Translations under genes and position numbers: made by a program | The notes under the pieces: generated by a model | The model's input: only the letters and a program-made list of their open reading frames with translations | The model's database searches: none | Told to the model about the DNA's origin: nothing | Origin: Rheum nobile | Taxonomy: Eukaryota > Streptophyta > Magnoliopsida > Caryophyllales > Polygonaceae | Length of the DNA: 64,000 nt | Direction of reading: 5' to 3' | Assembly: GCA_027886185.1 (NCBI GenBank) | Contig: WOAB01000476.1 | Coordinates: 2,170,001 to 2,234,000 of the forward strand | In this document: in pieces, positions 34,088-44,551 of the stretch | How the letters are laid out: every line of letters begins with the position of its first letter | How positions within the stretch are numbered: position 1 is the stretch's first letter

Positions 34088-35649
34088 TATATTCCGAAAT
34101 TCAATATCCTAAATGACACAAATTACAAATCAACTCCCTCTCCCCAACTGAAATACCCCAAAGGTTACTTAATGGCAATTTGGTAAATAAATTTTGGGAT
34201 TTCTAGAAATCAGAAAAAGGGGGAAAAGAAATCAAAAAAAAAATTGGATAAAGATATGGTCTTCTTCTCAAGGAAGCAGGGGTCGGTTTTGAGCATTTTC
34301 TTCTCCTTTGTAAAGCCCCACTAGACAGCTTGCGTTCCTCCCAACTCTCCTTCCGAGATTCAGCCTCCTAACCGCCGGTGAGTCGGACCGGAGGTTGTGG
34401 CTGTTGGCTACTGCATTGGAGTGGCTGCGGCTGCACGTTCCTGCGAAGAGGAGCCGTGACTGATGCGTTCGGTGCTGTTGCTCGCTGCTGCCCAGATCGG
34501 AGCTGGTGCGAGGCTGCTGCGCCGCCATTGCTGAGCCAGATCTGGAGGCGAGCCAAGTTGTTGTTGAACGAGCTGCAAGTCGCAGCTGATGTGCGTGTTG
34601 CTGCTATACTCCACTGTTGTTGCGGCTCGCTGGTGCTGCTCCAGCGACGAGGTTCCCACTTCCGGCGAGGAGTTGCGTGGGTGAGATGTGGAAGATGGCG
34701 AGGAATGGAGCACGACCGGGATGTGTTGATCATGTGCAGACGAGAGGTTGGAAATTGGGTTGATTTTGGGTGTAGTTGTTGATTTGAGAATTTGGAGGTA
34801 TGATTTAGGGTTGAATTTGGGGGTTTAAATTGTTGGGTTAATTTAAATTGCGCATGCATAAATTGATTTGAGATTGGATTGATTTTGGATGTGTTTTGGT
34901 CTAATTAATTAGGGTTGTTGATAAGGTGAAATTTGGGGATGTGTTAGTGGTGCATTTGGATGAGTAATTAATGCCAGGGATTTGCTCGGATTGATTTCGC
35001 AGGTTCGTTCGAGTGGTTTGGAGACCTTTGGGATCGTTGTGGTTCGACTTAAGGCAAGATAAATCTTGCTAACCCTTCGTATATTTTTATAAAATTACGT
35101 TTGTCCCTATATTGATTCAGTAATTTATTTAGCCTTGTCTGAGTAAATTAAGTTGGATTCTTAGTGGTGAAATCACTTGGTTGAATATGTGTATTTGTGG
35201 ACACTTGTATGTGTGCGTGTTGGCACTTGTGTGTGTGTGTGTGTTTTAGTAATTGTTTCTTGTCGGATATTGGTTGATTACTGGCTATTGGTTTTGTTGT
35301 TAGATATTAGTTGTTTGTTGGACATTGGTTTGTTGTTGGTTTATGTTGGATCATTATGCGGTTGTTGTTGGTTGTAGCTGTTGGTTGCCGTTGATTGTCG
35401 GTTAGTTGTTGGTTGTGTTGATCTATTGTTGTGAATTGAGTGTGTGAATAATTGTTGGTTTGTTGGCAGATGTCCGTTGTGTGTTTTGTTGTTAGTTATG
35501 TGATGGGTTATTGGTTTTGAGTTGAACCGGGTTGAATGTGTTGGTTTTTGTTGCCTGATATTATTATTGATTGATTGTGGTGGATTGATTATTATGGATT
35601 GATTGTTGTGGATGGATTGGATCACTTGACTATATAATTGCTTGGTTGA

Positions 35650-35750
35650 GATGTGTGATGATGTGTGATAATGTGAGAAGATGTGTGATGATGTGTGATG
35701 ATGTGTGATGACGTGTGATGATGTGTGATGAGGTGTGGTTATGTGATTTT
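35650..35750 (+). repeat. Short tandem array of a GATGTGTGAT unit
   Basis: About nine imperfect copies of a 10-11 bp unit immediately upstream of the 45 bp array. Confidence 0.75.
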
Positions 35751-35810
35751 GATTGTCGTTTGTGTTTGATTTGGTGTCGGTGTGGTGATGGATAGTTGGT
35801 TTCGGATGAT

Positions 35811-36120
35811 GAATTGTCTCACCCGGTGATGTGGTGGTATAGACGGAGGTATTGTGAATTGTCTCACCCGGTGATGTGGTGGTGTAGACGGAGGTATTGT
35901 GAATTGTCTCACCCGGTGATGTGGTGGTGTAGACGGAGGTATTGTGAATTGTCTCACCCGGTGATGTGGTGGTGTAGACGGAGGTATTGTGAATTGTCTC
36001 ACCCGGTGATGTGGTGGTGTAGACGGAGGTATTGTGAATTGTCTCACCCGGTGATGTGGTGGTGTAGACGGAGGTATTGTGAATTGTCTCACCCGGTGAT
36101 GTGGTGGTGGAGACGGAGGT
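35811..36120 (+). repeat. 45 bp minisatellite, seven copies
   Basis: Units start with GAATTGTCTC at 35811, 35856, 35901, 35946, 35991, 36036 and 36081, and each contains CACCCGGTGATGTGG. The copies are almost identical, so expansion is recent. 45 is a multiple of three, so both strands stay open, which explains the repetitive ORFs there. Confidence 0.95.
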
Positions 36121-37383
36121 TGGATTGGAGGGTTGGCGGTTGTGTGTTGATTATGTATTGAATGTTGGTTGCGTACCTGATTAAAGTGGTTTCGTGATGA
36201 TGATTGTTGTCGTTTGATTTAGTGGTTGTGTTGGTAAATATTGACTGTGTGTTTTGTTTGGTTTTATGTTAGATATTGATTGTTGGCTAGTTTGACTTGT
36301 TGTCAAATGTTGGTTATTGTAGTTAGTTGCAGGAAGATGGTTATATTGATTAAGTGTGGAGGTTGGTTTCCCATCTTGAGGGTGTGGGCCAACAAGGGTT
36401 GAATTTGAGTGTATGAGTTACGGTCCATGTTAACGAACAGGCGGCACCAGAAGGGTGGCTGGCCTGGGTCGTTATTTTCTTTATGTTTATATGTGATGAT
36501 TATCTCGTTGATGCTTATGTGTTTGTGGATGTGCAGGTTAATTGAATTTATTGTGTAGTGCAGTAGTGAGTTTAGTCTTATTGGTTAGCTTTGGTTGTAA
36601 GTCAGTAGTAAGAGATGTATATGTGCATAGAGTTGTTGATTGAGGTATTAGTAATAGAGAGAAGGATGGATTGGACGTGTAAGTGAAGTTGGATTGGATC
36701 GTTTTATTCGTTTATGCTTGTGATGAGTTTGAGGATGGACTGATTGAGGTTAGTATAGTGAAGAGTTGGATAAGGATGTGTAATGAATGGTATGTGATAG
36801 TGTGTGTTTATGTTTTGACGTGTGGTTGGCATTGGTTGGTTGATATGATTAAGTATAGTTATGATATTATATACTGTGTGGCGTGTTGTCGTTGTTGTGA
36901 GTTGATTGATGATATATGTATGTGTTTTGAACTGTTTTGGCTTGAGGAATCTTGCCATAGTCTTTCAAAAGACTGACCAACCTCGGTTTACGTGCCGTGG
37001 TTGGCTGGGGTATCGGGTCCCCCAGTCAATCAGGCTTTGCAGATTTAGCGCCAGCAAGGAGGATCCTGATCACCGTCGGTTTGGAGTCGAAGGCTTTACT
37101 CTTTTGGTTTGGACTTTGACTTGGTTGTGCGTGTCGTTTTGGTTTTAGACCTTGTATGGGTCAAACTTGTTGTATTGGTTTTTTGGTTTGTAAAGTATTG
37201 TATTTTCTGTAGGTTAAGTTTGATTGTGGTTTCAAACTCTGGACAGGTTTTACAGGTTTTCCGCTACTGCTTTTGAGATATGTTATATATATATGGGTTA
37301 TGTTTTGCAAAAAAAAATATTTCACCCGCCTTATAGTCATTCGGGACTATGGCACTGTAGCACCTCTGGCCCGGGGTGTTACA

Positions 37384-37969
37384 CCAACTCCCACAACATT
37401 ATCATTCTACATCAGTCTTCCCACATGTGCTCATCGCCACACCATTGTGCTGACTGCCATGCCGTCTTTCGCACCACATGTTGTTTGTTGTCGTTGGCTG
37501 TTGTTGTTTCATGTTTCAATAAATTACTTCAAGGCACATAAGTTTGTGTTTCATGTTTCATGCTTACCATAATAATTTCGTATAAGCTAATAACTTGTAC
37601 AAAAATTAATTTCGTGTAGGCTAACTTCTTTTTACACTGTTTACATGTAACGTACCTTGTTCAATTTAACTTTGTATTACAATAAATTACTTCATGTCAC
37701 ATAATTCATTATTACATAAATTCTATATGCTGACTAGAATAATTTGTGTAAGCTAATTTCGCATTACAAAAATTACGTTCGTGTTAAAATAAATAGATTA
37801 ACTTCATTAAAGAAATAATAACTAAATCGACTAATTATAAAAATTTGATTAGACACCTAATATCAAATCTCTACAAATATAAGAAATTATAAGAACAACT
37901 GATTATATCCAAACTCCTAATTAGGATCAAATATTTTGTTCTTATTCTTTCTTATCCCGTGTAAGCTAA
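37384..37969. other. Spacer between the solo LTR and Helitron 2
   Basis: About 590 bp of AT-rich DNA with no gene. It joins to 34088-34148 as the pre-insertion sequence around the solo LTR. Confidence 0.5.
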
Positions 37970-37971
37970 TC

Positions 37972-38830
37972 TACTATATAATAACTAAAACAAAATCGCG
38001 GCTGAGCAGCACGCGCCCCCTCATTACACCCGCATTTTCCGCTGCCACGTGTCACTTGCGGAGGATTTTGCCACGCGTCATTTAATCGCTTACTGTTATT
38101 TTACGGATAATATCTATGCCGCTGATATGTTATAGAAGGTAACTGGTTTGAGATCTCAGCGTTTCCCATAACAAAAAAGAATCAAAACCAACAGGGAAAT
38201 ATTACAGAATAAAATAAAATAATTAATAACGTTTTTGAGAAATAAATGATTCACGGCTAATAATGTTTTTAAAAACCTGCCGGATTAAAAATTTTGCAGT
38301 ACAAATACGAAAATTAAGGAACAAACTTACACCAAATATTGTACCTAAATGAATCACTGAACCAACCACAAATATGACCACATAATGCATAAAACCATAC
38401 CACATAATGCATAAAACCAGACCACATATTACAAAACATAAAACCCAAATGCGTAAAGACAAAATTAACCATAACACATTACAAAACATAAACCTGTACA
38501 GCATATTACAAAATATATTGCACAACTTTTAAACTTGTATAAAAATTACACAAATGCATATATTCATACAATGGGTCGACCGTTTTCTGTTTCCTAATGG
38601 CAGATTTTTTGCATATCAGAAAACAGCCATAAATGTCGCAACTAAATACAATACCTGACATAAATAAGCAAAGCATATCACATAATCAATAAGAGCCTTA
38701 CAGAATAGTATATGTACAAATTTGCTAGGATTACTAATAATAAAATATAAATAAAAATCTATGCATTCCAAAAATAAAATAACTTTTTGAGAAAACAACC
38801 ATAAATGTAAGCATGACTATTCTGTAAGGC
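37972..38830 (+). other. Helitron 2 non-coding 5' region
   Basis: No gene. It includes CACGTG and CACGCG motifs near 38046 and 38075 and short repeated ATTACAAAACATAAA motifs. Confidence 0.5.
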
Positions 38831-38832
38831 TC

Positions 38833-38844
38833 GGCTATAAAATA
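38833..38844 (+). promoter_or_regulatory. TATA box of the RPA-like gene
   Basis: GGCTATAAAATA about 1.4 kb upstream of the RPA start codon, matching the core at 28392 in Helitron 1. A telobox-like AACCCTA follows near 38871. A possible non-coding exon ends near 38898 (AG before GTAATG), and another splice acceptor lies near 38972 (TTGCAG), so the long leader is probably spliced. Confidence 0.5.
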
Positions 38845-39290
38845 ACTTTTTCCGTGCTGTTAGAACCCTACACTAGCAGAATACAGACATTCAGAGGTAA
38901 TGTTAAAGAAGAACTCAGTCTTCAGATTTAACATTTTAATCATAACTGATTTCTTTTTTTTTTGTTGCAGGTTTGTTTTGAGCAAATCCAGAACTCGGCT
39001 ACCAAGGTATTAATTCATAACATATATGCAACATTTACTACATTTTTATTGATTTATAGGACATGTGTGTGATAGATAGATAGAGAGTAATGTTTACCCA
39101 TAATCTGCTACAAAGCACACTCAACAGGAGGATGCTATGTTCCCAATCTCCAGTGATCCTCATCAATGGATGGAAAAAATGAAACAAAAAAGTGTCTTAG
39201 ATGCAGATTATATAAACAGAAATATATAGGCATGTTTACCAAAATAGATTACTGTTTTTTTGATTTTTATGAGAAGGCATGTTTACCCAA

Positions 39291-39377
39291 GTCGGTGTAG
39301 AATATGCTCCGAGAGACTATTACATGAGTCCTATTGCCAATGTAACTAATACTCTCTCGGAGCATATCCACACCGAC
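39291..39377 (+). repeat. Leader hairpin A (Helitron 2)
   Basis: An 87 bp inverted repeat. GTCGGTGTAGAATATGCTCC on the left pairs with the right arm ending CACACCGAC, and the stem continues through GAGAGACTATT almost to the loop (stem of about 35 bp with a few mismatches). It lies between the TATA box and the RPA start codon. Confidence 0.85.
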
Positions 39378-39735
39378 TAATGATATAATACCCCTCTATT
39401 TTCAAGAATAGTGTTATTGCCAATGTAACTATATACATGTATATCTGAAATGAAATTGATACAAATAGAAAGAGATAGATACCAAAATATATAAATTGTG
39501 CTTACATTGATGACTTGGGAACTGTGCTTGACCTCTTTATTCCAAATATGTGCTCAACCTCCAGACATCCTCATCAAGATAAAAAAAATAAAACATACAG
39601 GTTTTCAGAAAAAATACAGTAGATTAAAAGATAGAGATAGAGAAATATAACATTCATAAGTAGGAAATAAAATAGTGTTTTTCAACAATGAAATAAATAA
39701 CTATTCTTGTTCTTTAAGGAGGCATGTTTACCTAA

Positions 39736-39823
39736 GTCGGTGCAGATTATGCTCCGAGAGACTATTCCATTAGTATTTTAACCAATGAAACAAATAGTCT
39801 CTCGGAGCATAACCTGCACCGAC
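39736..39823 (+). repeat. Leader hairpin B (Helitron 2)
   Basis: An 88 bp inverted repeat with the same design as hairpin A. GTCGGTGCAGATTATGCTCC pairs with the right arm ending CTGCACCGAC. Relative to A, one outer pair is C-G instead of T-A. Hairpin B stands 445 bp after A and about 410 bp before the RPA start codon. Confidence 0.85.
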
Positions 39824-40232
39824 TAATAATACACCCTCTATTTTCTACAATGTCATTTGAAAAAGATGTCTTTCATATATATATATATATATCGGATCGA
39901 AGAGCACAATAGATATATTGACAAAGAACTTACTTTTATTCTTTCTTTGATGAGGGTATGTATATAGACAAAAAAATGTGCAATCCTCAGCAATCTCGAG
40001 ATATTTACACCATTACAAAATATTCTGCAACACAGGATAGATATTATAGCATTCATTATTATGCAGTAAATTATTATGCAGTAAATTTAGAAATCTCATA
40101 CAAATTTAAAAACTGAAAGTATAGCTATTAATTTCATATGGGGTTTAAATTTTGTTGTATTACAAACTGATTCTATTACATATTTAATGTTAATGTTAAT
40201 ATAAATACCGAATTGTATATTCTGAATTGCAG

Positions 40233-42546
40233 ATGTCAAAAAGTATACAGCATGTGAAGGACATTACTGGCACCCGTGGTAATCAAGAACTTAGGGTTCG
40301 TGTAATCCGTTTATTTAAAGTTCCAAAGAAAGACGATCCAACTCAATACGGGACGACAGAACTAATTCTAATGGATGAGCAGGTACTCATTACCAGTTTA
40401 TATTTTAACAGATTGTTTTGTGTATTTACAAAATTGTGTGCCTAATGTTGCAAGTAAATTCAAATCTGTCATTTTAGTTCTGTTATATCATTTTTCAGGG
40501 TGACAAAATCCATGCAGTAATTAAAGAAGCTTTCATGGTTAGCTTATCTTTATTAAAAGAAGGAGGTGCTTATCTGATTTCTAATTTCGGCGTTGCCCTA
40601 TATGATATACCATTTAAGTTTTCTGATCACAAGTATAAGGTCATATTTTATCGGAACACTACCGTTAAACTATGTTCGTCCATTTCTGCTCCTGTTCATG
40701 GATTCAACTTTACTGCATTTGACAAAATCCTGGACGAGTCACTGGATAAAGGATTTCTTTATGGTAAGTTGTTTTTGAATATTTTTATGTTATAATCATT
40801 CAACTAATTTGTTTTTATGTTTATAATATGCATAATTAATATTGTACATTTTATATGTAGATGTTATTGGTCAATTGGTTGGAATTGGTGATCAAATAGT
40901 GACTTTTACTAAAAGCAACGGTAAAGATGGCAAAAGAATTAACTTGCAGTTAATGGATGCAAGGTATTATATATTTATAATTTTGCAGTAATATTAAAGT
41001 AGATTACACACAATAAACATTTTCTGTTAATCAAAATGATGATTTCTAATTAATTTATTGTTCATATTACAGTAACAATATCATTAATTGTACTCTATGG
41101 GATGATTTTGCTGAATTATGTCGTCCATTTATTGGCGCATCAAATCAGAATACGGTCGTTGTTATAGTTCAGTTCGCCAAGCTTGGCAAATGGAATAATT
41201 TACCTAATGTGTCAAATGGATATTATGGCACAAGGGTGTATTTTGATGATGAAAGTATTAGCGAGATTTCAAAGTTCAAGGAAAGGTATATTCTATTTTT
41301 TTTTTTTACATATCTGTTTATGACATTGTTTTGATATTTTGATATATTAATTGTAAATAAATGGCTATATTGTTTCTTAAACTTCAGTATATCAAAACAA
41401 TCTACTGCAAAAGGTGGTAATAGGTGTGTACAACTATCAAGTGAGCGATCATATTCTTCTACTGATATTTTCTTGGATGTGAGTGCAAGAAAAACCCTGG
41501 ATGAACTTTATGAACATCTTCATGAGCATGGGACGGTAAGTTAATAATAGTTTATTTTTAAAACATTGTGTGTATAAATATTTAGTTTTCTGGATGAGGA
41601 TGTCAATTTAAAGGTTATTTAATTTTTATTAAATTTTGTCATTATTACAGGTTCTCCATGCTATTGTACTTGCGACCATTGACCATATTGAAGATTCATT
41701 TGGATGGTACTATAATTCATGCAAACGGTGCAAAAGCAAAGTGCAAGCACAAGAAGAACAATTTTGGTGCAGGAAATGTGATGCATTAGTGAAGTATGCT
41801 ATTCCTAGGTAATGAATTTCAGATAAATTGGTTTATAATGTTTAATGTTATTTAGCTATTAATATATGTTATATTCTGTGCAGATTTTGTATTCAAGTTA
41901 ATGTTATAGATGGATCTGGGATTGCTCAACTAACTATCTTTGATAGAGAAGCTACTCAATTTTTAAAGAAATCAGTCACAAGCATTATTGAGTCAATAGA
42001 TAAGGTAAAAGGTTTGGTTTACAATTAAGTTTACAAATTGCAAAGTGATTAATTTTATTTTTTTTTTCAGGATGACGACATTAGTATAATCCCAGAAGAT
42101 CTAAATGTGTTGTTAAATAAAAAAATGTTGTTTAGGGTTCTAATTTCCCAATTTAATATTAGTAGACTTCCATCAGCTACAGCATACATGGTAATAAACA
42201 TGACGGATGATTTGACTTTGATTGAGAAGTTTGAACAATGCAGTTTAGATTCAGAGGTATGCATTCTTCATTTTATTTGTTCATTTTAAATATGGGTTCT
42301 TGAATTAAATCAAGTTTTTCTTTATTATAGGAAAATCAGGCATCCCTCGATGTGGAGACTGATGAGGTGTCAAAAGTGTCGTCAAATGAAATGGAGACAC
42401 CCCGTAAACGCGAGTATATAAACATCAATGATGAGGAAGAAAATAGCAAATATGATGAAGAGAGTGATATTACGAAGCATGTCAAAGGATCAACCACAAA
42501 GAGGAGGGTTACTCTAAAGAAAGTGAAGAAGGAAAAGTTAGAATAA
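40233..42546 (+). CDS. RPA70-like single-stranded DNA-binding protein (Helitron-encoded), nine exons
   Basis: The proposed exons are 40233-40382, 40499-40763, 40861-40963, 41073-41285, 41388-41535, 41651-41808, 41884-42004, 42071-42256 and 42331-42546. All have GT-AG borders and join in one open frame of 519 residues. The product resembles the large subunit of replication protein A: successive OB-fold domains (roughly residues 1-140, 140-270 and 290-440). The last of these contains a four-cysteine zinc ribbon (Cys317, 320, 333, 336), as in the third DNA-binding domain of RPA70. The C-terminus is acidic, then Lys-rich. RPA-like proteins of plant Helitrons are thought to bind single-stranded DNA in rolling-circle transposition. 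The start follows a TTGCAG acceptor, so the leader is probably spliced. No disabling mutation was seen. Confidence 0.9.
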
Positions 42547-43569
42547 ATGATGTCGTTTTTTCTATTATTTGAGCCAGTACACCATTTAGCTTTTGAGATA
42601 ATTACTGTATTTTCTTTCATTTTTTACGTTGGTATGATGTTGCTAAACATTCAATGAATTTATGTTGGGTTTTCCTTTCATCGTGTTATAGTTTGGTGTG
42701 CTGAATGCATTTTGTTCTTAAGCATTTAATGAAATTCAATTCAGTGTCATAAATACCCAAGGTATTGAAAAAAAGTGATTAACAATCTGTTATGCATCAG
42801 TTATGCAAATGGAATATTAACATTCATTTTTTTTATACACTTAGATTATTGAAAAACAGAACTAAATTTGGATAAAATTAAACACTTTTTCATGCAGAGT
42901 ATTAATACATTAAATGATATAGCATCTATGCAATATTATTATTAACATTAAGGTATTGAACATGACACAAGTATTAAGAAAAAATGATTAGGCTTCATTT
43001 TATACGGATGCAGAATATGCTTTCAGATGGTAGTAGAAGAGTGGCTGCTGTTATTATGAAAGACATTAGGGTTGTTTCAAAAAAACCTTTAAGGAATGTA
43101 TAAAATTAATGTGATAAAATATAACAGAATATGGAAATAAATTTTATTTTATGATATACATATTGCCAACTATATCTTTAATTTAAAGTATATGTTTTCA
43201 ATTTAAAGTATTCAAAAATAATAATTAGGCTTCATTTTACACGGATGCAGAATATTATTATATGCACTAAAGATGGTAGTAGAATAGTGGCTGCCGTTAT
43301 TATGAAAGACATTAGTGTTGTTTGAACAAATCCTTTAAGGAATGTAACAGAATATGGAAATAGAACAGAATATGGAAATATAATGTATGTTATAATATAT
43401 ACATATTGCCAACTATATCTTTGATTTAAAGCCCGAGTATTATGTAAGATCTTTTAATTATTTATAAAAATTGAATTCGAGTACTCTATAAAACCTAGCC
43501 TCTTACTTTGTTTCACACATAACAGTTAGCATCTCATTCTACCATTTAATTGCTTCCTAAGAATCAGTT
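42547..43569 (+). other. Spacer between the RPA-like and unknown genes
   Basis: AT-rich. A diverged tandem duplication covers about 42985-43200 and 43222-43435; each unit contains TTAGGCTTCATTTTA, ATGCAGAATAT and GAAAGACATTAG. Confidence 0.55.
42985..43435 (+). repeat. Tandem duplication upstream of the unknown gene
   Basis: Two diverged units of about 210-215 bp. The first contains ATGCAGAATATGCTTT, which resembles one arm of the leader hairpins, without a partner arm. The second unit ends about 135 bp upstream of the start codon at 43570. Confidence 0.6.
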
Positions 43570-44551
43570 ATGGTTCATCCTATTGCTCATGACATCTCAG
43601 TTCTTACTGATGTTGTTTATCTTTCCGATATGTTACCCGAAAGCCACTATTTCAGATTTCCACGTCTGGCTAATAGCTTCCACATTAGACTTTCGTTACC
43701 TATTGATCTATCTGACGAGGTGAAGTACATCAAGTGTTTGATTTCTATGCCAATTGGTCTTGCAATAGCTGCAGAAAGGTACTATTTTATTTAATATATG
43801 TTTAAAACATCTGATATTCCTATACAAATTCTTTGGTATTCATGTGTAACTTTAATATAATGCTTTTAACATTTATTAAATGAAGATTATCCATTATTTT
43901 TTCATATCATATCAATGTGTTCAATGTATTTGTTACAGGTTTAAACATGCTTTAGACGAAGTTAATAAGCGATTTTGTCCCTTCATATATGAGAGAGACC
44001 CTATTTTGTTCCCGAACAAACAGCTAAACTGTGCAGTCAAGAATGTCGCTGGATATTTTGGACCAACTGAAGAGGCTGATTTTCACTCAACGTTTAGTTC
44101 CTACAATCCTATGATTATTATTCTTACACAGGCTGAATTGAACGAAACAGGGCTTGAAGACATGTTTATACAATATGGCCATGATCGTTATTTACGTATC
44201 GATTCATTGTCGAATGAAGAACACAATTACATCACATGGCGAAACAGTGATGTAAATATATGGATTGAAGGGGAAGGAAGAGAGTATTTGCTGAAATTCA
44301 GTAGTAAATGTGCGTTAGCATGGCAACTTTCGTGTATTTATGATATGGAATATGAAATATCCGGACTTCAACTTTGGGCTGTATTGGATGAATTTGCCAA
44401 GATTAATCGTCTACCTTGGCAACACTTAAATGGTAGGCAGGTTGTTATTAATTTGTCAGACGAGGAAGGAGAAGACGAAGAAGACCAAGCAGAAGCAGAA
44501 GCAGAAGAAGAAGAAGAAGAAGAAGAAGAGGAGCCTTTTGAAGATGAATAA
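43570..44551 (+). CDS. Unrecognised Helitron gene, 273 residues, acidic C-terminus
   Basis: Two exons, 43570-43778 and 43939-44551, join at AAG/GT...AG borders into one open frame. The first ~240 residues look like a folded globular domain, with mixed hydrophobic segments and conserved-looking Trp (WQLSCIYD, LQLWAVLDEF). The tail is almost entirely Asp/Glu. I do not recognise a family. It follows the RPA-like gene by 1 kb on the same strand and precedes the small-exon gene, so it is probably part of the Helitron's own set rather than a random captured host fragment, but Helitron 1 has no copy to confirm this. A possible TATA (CTCTATAAAA) lies near 43482, giving it its own promoter. No lesion was seen. 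Confidence 0.7.

Larger units (their letters stand above)
34149..37383 (+). mobile_element. Solo LTR, 3.2 kb, with internal tandem arrays
   Basis: It starts TGAAATACCCC at 34149 and ends GGGGTGTTACA at 37383, with CCAAC on both sides (34144-34148 and 37384-37388). The start and end styles resemble the Gypsy LTRs in this window, but it is a different family. No primer site, polypurine tract or interior is present. It contains two tandem arrays (about 35650-36120) and long GT-rich stretches. ORFs inside (for example 34368-34859 and 35796-36161) derive from the LTR and its array and are not called as genes. Confidence 0.85.

Noticed and set aside
34268..34859. GC-rich ORFs at the start of the 3.2 kb solo LTR, looking like a host gene start
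   Set aside because: The TGAAATACCCC start, GGTGTTACA end and CCAAC duplication show that they belong to the LTR.
35811..36120. Evenly spaced 45 bp repeats resembling a CRISPR array
   Set aside because: There are no unique spacers; the whole unit repeats head to tail inside a plant LTR.
35739..36161. Repetitive ORFs on both strands over the 45 bp array
   Set aside because: A 45 bp unit is a multiple of three, so any frame without a stop stays open. No start context or domain.
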